From contig VGYW01000384.1 of NCBI GenBank assembly GCA_016872875.1, positions 1 through 7,925 of the forward strand: a stretch of DNA of 7,925 nt, read 5' to 3'. The stretch is from Planctomycetota bacterium. Its GTDB lineage: Bacteria; Planctomycetota; PUPC01; DSUN01. Position numbers and translations under genes: made by a program. Positions 1-4,947 of the stretch are shown here, piece by piece; the first letter of the stretch is position 1; the number at the start of each line of letters is the position of its first letter. The notes under the pieces are model-generated. The model saw only the letters and a list, made by a program, of their open reading frames with translations. It did not search any database and was not told the DNA's origin.

Positions 1-1
1 G

Positions 2-112
2 GCCCTGCGGCGCGCCACGTGGGACGAACGATTTTCGGGCACGTCATCCTCCGAAGCACACCTGAGCGAAATCCACGAAGCCCTCGTTGCCGTGGCTTCG
101 ATGGCCGCGTAA
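2..112 (+). CDS. 3' end of an unidentified plus-strand gene (partial)
   Basis: Frame 2 is open from the left edge to a TAA at 110-112, giving 36 residues that begin ALRRATWDERFSG and end ALVAVASMAA. I counted 26 of 36 codons ending in G or C, as expected for a gene in this GC-rich DNA, and the last third reads like an amphipathic helix (HLSEIHEALVAVASMAA). The other two plus frames give less protein-like peptides. The start and most of the gene lie outside the window and no family can be recognised from this tail. It runs towards the DUF4139 gene, and a long inverted repeat begins about 28 bases after its stop. Confidence 0.5.
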   Translation, partial: ALRRATWDERFSGTSSSEAHLSEIHEALVAVASMAA

Positions 113-118
113 ACTGCG

Positions 119-130
119 AAACTATAGTTT
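119..130. repeat. 12-nt perfect AT-rich palindrome
   Basis: AAACTATAGTTT is a perfect palindrome placed 7 bases after the stop codon of the upstream partial gene. It is conspicuous because the surroundings are very GC-rich. It could be a protein-binding site or chance; nothing in the sequence decides. Confidence 0.35.
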
Positions 131-139
131 AGCCACACG

Positions 140-257
140 AGCGCTTTCCCCCTGACCCTCGGGGGGAGGGTTGGGGTGAGGGTGCTTGTGTCCTCGCCAG
201 CCTCGCGGAAGGCACCCTCACCCCGGCCCTCCCCCCAAGGGGGAGGGGGAAGAGCGC
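140..257. repeat. Head-to-head pair of GAGGGTGC-type repeats forming a long hairpin
   Basis: One copy of the repeat (about 145-185) ends in GGGGTGAGGGTGC. After a spacer of about 26 bases a second copy (about 212-251) begins GCACCCTCACCCC and runs in the opposite direction. The arms pair over roughly 40 bases with a few mismatches, and GCGCT beyond the left arm is matched near the end of the right arm. These are the same family as the arrays at 6167-6416 and 7442-7563. The arrangement resembles REP/BIME-type repeats, which often lie at the 3' ends of bacterial genes, so a role in transcript ending or 3'-end protection of the gene ending at 112 is possible (inference). Confidence 0.75.
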
Positions 258-303
258 CTGTCGCTAAACGCGTACAAGTTTGGGCGTGTCTTCTGCGTCC
301 CTT

Positions 304-324
304 CGACAAGCGGGAGGCTTGTCG
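304..324. repeat. Short palindrome, 8-bp stem with 5-nt loop
   Basis: CGACAAGC (304-311) and GCTTGTCG (317-324) are exact reverse complements around a GGGAG loop. The perfect stem and isolated position suggest a dispersed small palindromic element rather than a terminator, since no T-run follows on either strand. Confidence 0.5.
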
Positions 325-368
325 CTCCGGGAATTGCCTGGTGTTGGACGGATGCATCGTAATCAACT

Positions 369-392
369 GGGCGGGGGCCGTCAAGCCCGCCC
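369..392. repeat. Stem-loop, 7-bp GC stem
   Basis: GGGCGGG (369-375) pairs perfectly with CCCGCCC (386-392) around a 10-base loop. In such GC-rich DNA a 7-bp stem may arise by chance, so this is only a weak structural call. Confidence 0.3.
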
Positions 393-541
393 GCGGGCCA
401 GGCAGTACGTAAGAGAACATTTGGCAGTACGGGAAGATTTTCTTGCGTCGAGCGCGCCAGCCCGAAGCTCTGTGGGGTCAGCCCCTTGCAGCGCAGCACG
501 CCGCCACAAGCCCCGGAGCTACTGGCGAGTCGTCGGAGGCG

Positions 542-557
542 ACCCATATATATGGGT
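542..557. repeat. 16-nt perfect palindrome with an AT core
   Basis: ACCCATATATATGGGT is a perfect 16-base palindrome. Its alternating TA core stands out in the GC-rich region. It is a candidate dimeric-protein site or part of a dispersed repeat; there is no adjacent gene start to regulate. Confidence 0.45.
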
Positions 558-578
558 GGAAGGGGAGAAGGGGACAGG

Positions 579-605
579 TGGGAGTTGTGGGACCGGTGGG
601 ACCCA
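579..605. repeat. Three tandem 9-nt units of GTGGGANNN
   Basis: GTGGGAGTT, GTGGGACCG and GTGGGACCC follow one another without gaps. This is a micro/minisatellite-like tract. A related GTGGGACC string recurs just upstream of the DUF4139 gene (2988-3001), in inverted form relative to 641-654. Confidence 0.5.
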
Positions 606-706
606 GGAGTTCTGCTGCCTTCAGGGGTTCCACACGTCCCCCCTGGTCCCACGGCTCTTTGACAAACCCGCCCCGCCGCCCCGTGCGGCTGGGGCTTTGA
701 GCTACG

Positions 707-748
707 CACGGGAGAGCGCCCGGCCCGGAGATGGGGCGTGCTCCCGTG
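707..748. repeat. Imperfect 15-bp hairpin
   Basis: Bases 707-721 pair with 734-748, 13 of 15 positions matching, around a 12-base loop; the arms begin CACGGGAG and end CTCCCGTG. The length makes chance less likely than for the shorter stems nearby. No T-run follows on either strand, so it is not a classical intrinsic terminator. Confidence 0.45.
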
Positions 749-897
749 GTACGAGCGGCGCTCGAAGGGCGGCAAGGAAGGCCCCTGAACCAGGCCGAGG
801 AAGCCGCCCCGCCGGGATGGAAGAAGCCCGGCAAGGAGTAGCTGCGAGCGGCGAGCAACGTGCCGCGAGCCTGAAGAAGAGGCAGTCTCGGCCTTCG

Positions 898-930
898 GCT
901 CGTGGCTCGCAGCTCGTGGCTCGCAGCTCG
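898..930. repeat. 14-nt tandem repeat, about 2.4 units
   Basis: GCTCGTGGCTCGCA occurs exactly at 898-911 and 912-925, followed by GCTCG at 926-930. The unit is itself a partial duplication (GCTCGTG / GCTCGCA). It lies in the gene-free region and has no coding support. Confidence 0.6.
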
Positions 931-1028
931 CATGCCCGCCGGAGGGCACGCAACTCCTTGTTCGAGCGCGGCTCGGAGGCGGCCGGCGAAAGCACAGCCA
1001 ACGCGAGTAGCGTCGGCGCCGCCGCACC

Positions 1029-1041
1029 TGCTCTTTGACAA
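1029..1041 (+). promoter_or_regulatory. boxA-like antitermination motif
   Basis: TGCTCTTTGACA (1029-1040) differs at one base from the classical rRNA-leader boxA sequence TGCTCTTTAACA, which binds NusB/NusE. A second partial copy sharing GCTCTTTGACAA lies at 654-665 on the same strand. In bacteria boxA is found ahead of rRNA operons and in some CRISPR leaders; neither is present here. Directly downstream is a large hairpin (1071-1128). The match is visible, the function is inferred. Confidence 0.35.
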
Positions 1042-1059
1042 TTCGGAAGACGTTGCGTC

Positions 1060-1128
1060 CCGCGTGCCTCGTGCCGCGTGCCTCGGAACCCGGAGCAAAC
1101 CAACGACTCGGGTCCGGGCACGCGGCAC
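1060..1128. repeat. 14-nt-period direct repeat leading into a 12-bp perfect hairpin
   Basis: CCGCGTGCCTCG occurs at 1060-1071 and again at 1074-1085, a 14-base period. GTGCCGCGTGCC (1071-1082) then pairs perfectly with GGCACGCGGCAC (1117-1128). The inner part (around CGGAACCCGG and CTCGGGTCCG) can extend the pairing. The structure starts 30 bases after the boxA-like motif. Confidence 0.5.
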
Positions 1129-1140
1129 GCTGGCTCTTCG

Positions 1141-1160
1141 CCCGCATCGCAAGGTGCGGG
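1141..1160 (-). terminator. Compact hairpin after the DUF4139 stop, possible terminator
   Basis: CCCGCATC (1141-1148) pairs with GGTGCGGG (1153-1160), eight pairs with one G-T wobble, around a 4-base loop that reads GCAA on the plus strand (a GNRA-type loop if transcribed in that direction). It lies 20 bases beyond the stop codon of the minus-strand DUF4139 gene. No U-run follows on the minus transcript, so it may only support factor-dependent termination or protect the 3' end. Confidence 0.35.
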
Positions 1161-1180
1161 GGGGGATGGTGCGTCCCGGC

Positions 1181-2971
1181 TCAGCGCTTGAGCTCCATGA
1201 AGGATGCCTTGGCCTTCTCCTCGGTGGCACCGGTGGTGATTGCGGTGATGTCGAGGTTGCGGTCGAACTCCACCTTGTAGGTGTACTCCACGATGCGGGC
1301 GGTCTCGGCGGCGGACTTTGGCGGGACCTCGACGTCCCAGCGGAGGATGCCATGTGGGCGGAAGGCGCGGAGGTACTCCTTGTCGGTGCTCAGGGGGTCC
1401 TTGCCGTCCTCGACGGTGCCGCGGATGTTGTCGCCGTAGGGCATGCGGTCGAAGGCGCGGACCGTGGCCGGCTTGTCCTTGTAGTTGTCGAGGACGAGGC
1501 GGTACTTGAACGTGACCTCCTTGTTTCCGCCCTGGATGGCCTCGGACTTAGCGATAAACTCGCGCCAGGCGCGGAGCTGAGGGTCAACGCCGAAGCCGAC
1601 GACGAGCTTCTGGCCGCGGGCGGACATGGGGACCGTGCCCTTGCCCACGAACTCGCCGTCGAGGTAGACGCTCGCGTTCCCCTCAAGGAGAGCGGTCTCG
1701 CTGGCGTTCACCAGGTCGGCCTGGCGATAGACGTATTCCGTGAGGAGCGGGGTGGCAACGTTGTAGGACTTGGCGGGCAGGGTAAGCTCGGCGATCTGGA
1801 CCATCTGCTGGTCGGCGCGGCTGGCGATGCTGACGCGGCCGGGAATCTTGTAGTTGACGCTGAGGCCCGCGGTGCGCATCTTGATGCGGCTCTGGAGGGT
1901 GCGCATCTGGCCGCTCTCGGTGGTCAGCTCGGCGTCCTGCCACGTGGCCGCCGTCTTGTTGATCTGCCACTGCTCCTCGAACACCTCGGCGGCGCCGGTC
2001 TTGCCCCCACGAATGAAGTTCATCTGGGAGAGCTGGTCGCGCGCGCCGGAGAGGCGCTTTTCGACGTCGTAGGCCGCCGCGGCCTGCGCCCTGGGCACCA
2101 GCGACACCCACAGGGGCGCCAGCTCCAGGCTGTCGGCCACCAGCACCGCGGTCGCCGTCGAGAGCGTCAGCTCCACCCCGTTCCAGTCCTCGCCGCTCAT
2201 CTGCTGGGCGAGGGCGGAGTACTCCACCTTGGCGTCGGCGGCGCCGCCCTTCGCGCGGATGTTGTACGAGGGCGTCCAGGCGGCGTTGGAGACGATGTAA
2301 TGGAGTCGGAGGTTGGTAGCGGCGGCGCCCGCCTTGTCGAGGAAGACCACCGCCTCGCGCTCGGTGCGGGAGCGGCCGCGCGTGAGCTCCTCAAGCCGCC
2401 GCTGGAGGAGGTCCTTGTTCTTCTTGGCCGCAAGCTCCTTCTCGGTCAGGGCGAAGGTCTCGGCCTCGATGCTCTTCTGGCGCTCGAACATCATGGTGGT
2501 GAGCTTTTCGAGCTGCTCGGCGTTGAGGACGCCTTTCGTGATCTCCACCTGGGCTGTGGGTGCGACGAAGCCCTGGAGCTTCTCCAGGTACGTGCCCTGT
2601 TTGGTGAGCAGCGCGCGGTCGCTCTGGAGCTTTCGCAGCTCGGCCTCGGCCTTCTCCATATCGGCAAGGAGCTGCTTGACCTCCTCGCGGGGCACGTCGG
2701 CCACGGCCTTGGGGCGGTAGCGGACGGCGCGGACCTCCGCCCCGGCGTCCGCGCTCGCGTAGAGGCTGTCGGGCACGATGCTCTCCGGCAGGGCCGTGAC
2801 GACGAGCTCCACCGGCCCGGCGGGAGCGTCCACCGGCACCACCCGCACCACCATCGCCTGGCCGCGGAAGAGCGTCACCTGCTCGATCTTCCCGGCCACC
2901 TTCACCTCGCCGGCCCCCAGGCCGCACGCCAGGGCCAGCACGCACGCCAACGCCGCACAACGCCTTGTCAT
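1181..2971 (-). CDS. Exported DUF4140/DUF4139 coiled-coil protein
   Basis: A 596-residue protein of the DUF4139 family, sometimes annotated 'mucoidy inhibitor-like'; its biochemical role is not established. Residues 1-20 form a signal peptide (MTRR, then a hydrophobic alanine/leucine/cysteine stretch). A DUF4140-like beta domain starts around 30 (VTLFRGQAMVVR), and a coiled coil of charged heptads covers about 95-205. The DUF4139 domain follows from about 215 to the end, with the family hallmarks AWTPSYNIR (231-239), SGEDW (259-263) and LSTA (270-273). I chose the ATG at 2971 because the signal peptide begins there and AGGA lies 10 bases upstream; an in-frame ATG at 3025 would put 18 unhelpful residues before it. 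It lies 79 bases after the DUF3226 gene with no clear promoter between, so read-through from the pair is possible. The sampled block 2701-2760 is 49/60 GC. Confidence 0.88.
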   Translation of the reverse strand: MTRRCAALACVLALACGLGAGEVKVAGKIEQVTLFRGQAMVVRVVPVDAPAGPVELVVTALPESIVPDSLYASADAGAEVRAVRYRPKAVADVPREEVKQLLADMEKAEAELRKLQSDRALLTKQGTYLEKLQGFVAPTAQVEITKGVLNAEQLEKLTTMMFERQKSIEAETFALTEKELAAKKNKDLLQRRLEELTRGRSRTEREAVVFLDKAGAAATNLRLHYIVSNAAWTPSYNIRAKGGAADAKVEYSALAQQMSGEDWNGVELTLSTATAVLVADSLELAPLWVSLVPRAQAAAAYDVEKRLSGARDQLSQMNFIRGGKTGAAEVFEEQWQINKTAATWQDAELTTESGQMRTLQSRIKMRTAGLSVNYKIPGRVSIASRADQQMVQIAELTLPAKSYNVATPLLTEYVYRQADLVNASETALLEGNASVYLDGEFVGKGTVPMSARGQKLVVGFGVDPQLRAWREFIAKSEAIQGGNKEVTFKYRLVLDNYKDKPATVRAFDRMPYGDNIRGTVEDGKDPLSTDKEYLRAFRPHGILRWDVEVPPKSAAETARIVEYTYKVEFDRNLDITAITTGATEEKAKASFMELKR

Positions 2972-3050
2972 GGCAAGGCCATCCTTTCCGTGGGACCAGG
3001 GAACCATCGCACACGCCTCTCCCACACAGTACGACGCCCTCGGCGGTTTT

Positions 3051-3713
3051 TCAAGCGAGCCCGTAGAGCTGCCTGAACCAGGCGACGAAGGCGAGGGCAG
3101 CCGGGCTGTCGTGGCGGAAGTACCGAGCGGTCACCGCTGCGCCGTAGGGAAGGCCCGGCTCCTCCTGCCACGCCAGCCAGGCATGCATAACCGCCTTGCT
3201 CTGGCGGACCTCGGGGAACCCGGCCCCGAGCTGCTTCGCCCTGTCAGTAGCGGCACCGGCGTGACCAATCAGGCGGTCGCGTTCTTCGATCAACGAGCGC
3301 AGGAACGTCTCCAGCGTCCCGTCGTGCTCGTTGTCCGGCATCAGCCATACGCCGACGGTCGCTCTGTACGCTGGTGAGGCGCCGATGAAGCCCGTGGGGT
3401 CTGGCGCTTGAGGAAGGGGCACGCCAGCCTCGGCAAGCCTGTTCCGCACGGCGTTCCATGTGCTGGCGAGTGGGGAATCGGCGTCGAGCACGAACCCAAT
3501 GGGGCGGCCTGTGCTGACTTGCACAGCTCTGGGCATGCCCGCGAGAAGGGGCTCCTTGCCCCCCGTGTCCACGATCCTCGGCAACGAAGGCAAGAGAGGG
3601 GCCTTGGCATAGGGGACGCCGTGCCTCTCAAGGAGACGCAGGATCGCGTGCAGGTCGTCAGGCCCCTCGACGTGCAGGCTGTTGGGTTGCAGGTTCCACC
3701 GCGGGAGCGGCAT
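3051..3713 (-). CDS. DUF3226 / TOPRIM-like protein, partner of the upstream ATPase
   Basis: A 220-residue protein that I assign to the DUF3226 family from its motif pattern. It opens with HVEGPDD (14-20), then GFVLDADSP (73-81), a family block VWLMPDNEHDGTLETF (122-137), and near the C-terminus a tryptophan-rich WLAWQEEPGLPYG block (179-191). The glutamate E16 followed by D77-x-D79 matches the TOPRIM metal-binding pattern (Glu, then Asp-x-Asp) of OLD nucleases, primases and topoisomerases, so a Mg-dependent nuclease or nucleotidyl-transfer activity is plausible but inferred. There is no signal peptide or membrane segment, so it should be cytoplasmic. Its ATG shares one base with the TGA of the ATPase gene (TGATG) and GAGG lies 7 bases upstream, indicating coupled translation. 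Full length; no damage seen. Confidence 0.82.
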   Translation of the reverse strand: MPLPRWNLQPNSLHVEGPDDLHAILRLLERHGVPYAKAPLLPSLPRIVDTGGKEPLLAGMPRAVQVSTGRPIGFVLDADSPLASTWNAVRNRLAEAGVPLPQAPDPTGFIGASPAYRATVGVWLMPDNEHDGTLETFLRSLIEERDRLIGHAGAATDRAKQLGAGFPEVRQSKAVMHAWLAWQEEPGLPYGAAVTARYFRHDSPAALAFVAWFRQLYGLA

Positions 3714-4861
3714 CAGCGCACCTCGATCCCCTGGTCTGCCGTGATTCTGATGCCTTCCGCATCCAGAGCGACCGACTGCTCAATGCTCGGCTCGATCTTC
3801 TGGAGCGACACCTCCGCACCGAGGTCGGGGTAGTTGGCGCACAGCCACGCGAGGCCCCGCACACAATCGAGGCTGTGGGTCGTGGCGAAGACCTGTACGT
3901 TAGACTGCTTCGCTGTTCGCACAACAAGACGCCACATTTCGCCCATGGCAGAGTAGTGGAGACCAGTGTCAATCTCGTCTACCAGGAGGAACCCACCCGC
4001 CGTCTGCACGAGGGTGGCGGAAAGCGCCAGCATCCGGTAGACGCCTTCCCCTAAGCTGCCAATTGGAAGCCTGGGTCCCTGGTCCCCCAGCGCCGCCAGG
4101 ATGCCCGCGAGAGAGCCGTTGCCGTCCCCGCCGGCCTCACTCAAGAAGAAGATGCCGGCCAGTTTGGGTTCGAGCAGTTGCATCGCCTGGATGACTTCCC
4201 GCTCGCGCCCGTGGCGGAGAACCTCATCCCAGGTCTGCCGCAGCAGGCGTGATTGTGATGCGCTCGGACTCAGGAACCGCACGGGGCTGCGCTTCTGCGA
4301 GTCAGATACTGTCTCCTCCCACTGCGGGTCACGTAACTGCCCCAGGACGGCTCCCTCCGCGGACAGCAGGAGCAGCGGGGCCTCGATGCCCTTGGGGCAG
4401 AGGCTCCCCGCGATGCGCAATGTCAGAGCCGGGTCCGGTCTCCTGTGGACGCTCCCCTGCGCATCAACGACCTGCGGCAAGGCGGCGATACGGCCTGACG
4501 GGGCGGCGACGCTCGCGACAAGCTCACCGAGCGCTCCCTCAGCAGAGAGCCGGAACCTGGAATTGCTGCTGAGCTTATGACCGTGGAAGAAATGCGTAGC
4601 GTCAGGACACGTGACGCTCCGCGTCCTGTAGTCGCTGTACGACATGGGAATTTCGAGAACCGAGACGGTTTCGCCCCGTCGAAGCGCGGTCTCGATCACG
4701 ATCTTTGGGTCGCCGCCTGACGCCAGCAGATGTAGCGCCTCGAGGATAGACGTCTTGCCGCAGTTATTCTTCCCCACCAGGAGGTTGACTTGGGAGAATC
4801 CCCTGAGGGTGTACCTCCCTGCGAAGCCGCGGTAACCCTCGACTTGAAGGGAGGTCAGCAT
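3713..4861 (-). CDS. ABC/OLD-type AAA ATPase
   Basis: A 382-residue ATP-binding protein. The N-terminus (LQVEGYRGF...VNLLVGKNNCGKTS) is typical of RecF/OLD/SMC-type ATPases, with Walker A GKNNCGKT at 30-37. Near the C-terminus come a signature-like SLGEG (269-273), a Walker B LLVDEIDTGLH (D295, E296 catalytic) and an H-loop ATTHS (326-330). The middle section is unlike anything I recognise and lacks a long SMC coiled coil. OLD nucleases carry a TOPRIM domain after the ATPase on the same chain; here the chain stops after the ATPase and a separate TOPRIM-like protein follows at once, as in the two-gene PARIS defence system (AriA/AriB). The start at 4861 has AGAGG spaced about 9-10 bases upstream and is preceded by its own promoter. 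Two sampled 60-base blocks are 53% and 58% GC, below the neighbours. Confidence 0.88.
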   Translation of the reverse strand: MLTSLQVEGYRGFAGRYTLRGFSQVNLLVGKNNCGKTSILEALHLLASGGDPKIVIETALRRGETVSVLEIPMSYSDYRTRSVTCPDATHFFHGHKLSSNSRFRLSAEGALGELVASVAAPSGRIAALPQVVDAQGSVHRRPDPALTLRIAGSLCPKGIEAPLLLLSAEGAVLGQLRDPQWEETVSDSQKRSPVRFLSPSASQSRLLRQTWDEVLRHGREREVIQAMQLLEPKLAGIFFLSEAGGDGNGSLAGILAALGDQGPRLPIGSLGEGVYRMLALSATLVQTAGGFLLVDEIDTGLHYSAMGEMWRLVVRTAKQSNVQVFATTHSLDCVRGLAWLCANYPDLGAEVSLQKIEPSIEQSVALDAEGIRITADQGIEVR

Positions 4862-4917
4862 TGGCGCTTGCCCTCTACCGAGTGGATGGCAGCCCTAGCG
4901 CAGGACTCATTGGGATC

Positions 4918-4946
4918 AGGATACAACCGGGGCCATCGCATGTCAA
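4918..4946 (-). promoter_or_regulatory. Sigma70-like promoter of the ATPase-DUF3226 operon
   Basis: On the minus strand TTGACA (plus 4941-4946, a perfect -35 hexamer) is followed after exactly 17 bases by TATCCT (plus 4918-4923, 4 of 6 bases of the -10 consensus). It sits inside the 86-base gap upstream of the ATPase start and two bases beyond the stop codon of the preceding gene. The predicted leader is about 50 bases, with AGAGGG (4871-4876) as the ribosome binding site. Confidence 0.6.
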
Positions 4947-4947
4947 C

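Larger units (their letters stand above)
113..1180. other. Intergenic region of about 1.07 kb, rich in repeats, no credible gene
   Basis: The several overlapping open frames here on both strands have low-complexity, arginine- and proline-rich translations with no recognisable domain or good ribosome binding site, so I call none of them. The region is instead a series of separate short structures: an AT palindrome, a head-to-head repeat hairpin, several stem-loops, 9-nt and 14-nt tandem repeats, and two boxA-like motifs. There is also a 9-nt direct repeat (GGCAGTACG at 401-409 and 423-431). I see no tRNA or rRNA. It separates two converging transcription units. Confidence 0.6.

Noticed and set aside
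218..1147. A 309-codon minus-strand frame and other long frames in the gene-free region
   Set aside because: Their translations are strings of R, S, P, A and G produced by the tandem repeats and hairpins, with no recognisable domain and no convincing ribosome binding site.
2971..3025. An earlier DUF4139 start at 3025
   Set aside because: It would place MGEACAMVPWSHGKDGLA ahead of a good signal peptide that starts at 2971, where AGGA is suitably spaced.
3035..3051. Intrinsic terminator (CGCC-CTC-GGCG followed by a T-run on the plus strand)
   Set aside because: The stem is only 4 bp with a 3-base loop, it points along the plus strand where no gene ends, and on the minus strand the run is A, before the stem.
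902..3076. A 724-codon open frame on the plus strand
   Set aside because: It runs antisense to the DUF4139 gene, whose domain motifs, signal peptide and ribosome binding site are on the minus strand. The plus translation is low-complexity (rich in L, G, A, H, V) with no domain; long antisense frames are expected opposite GC-rich third positions.
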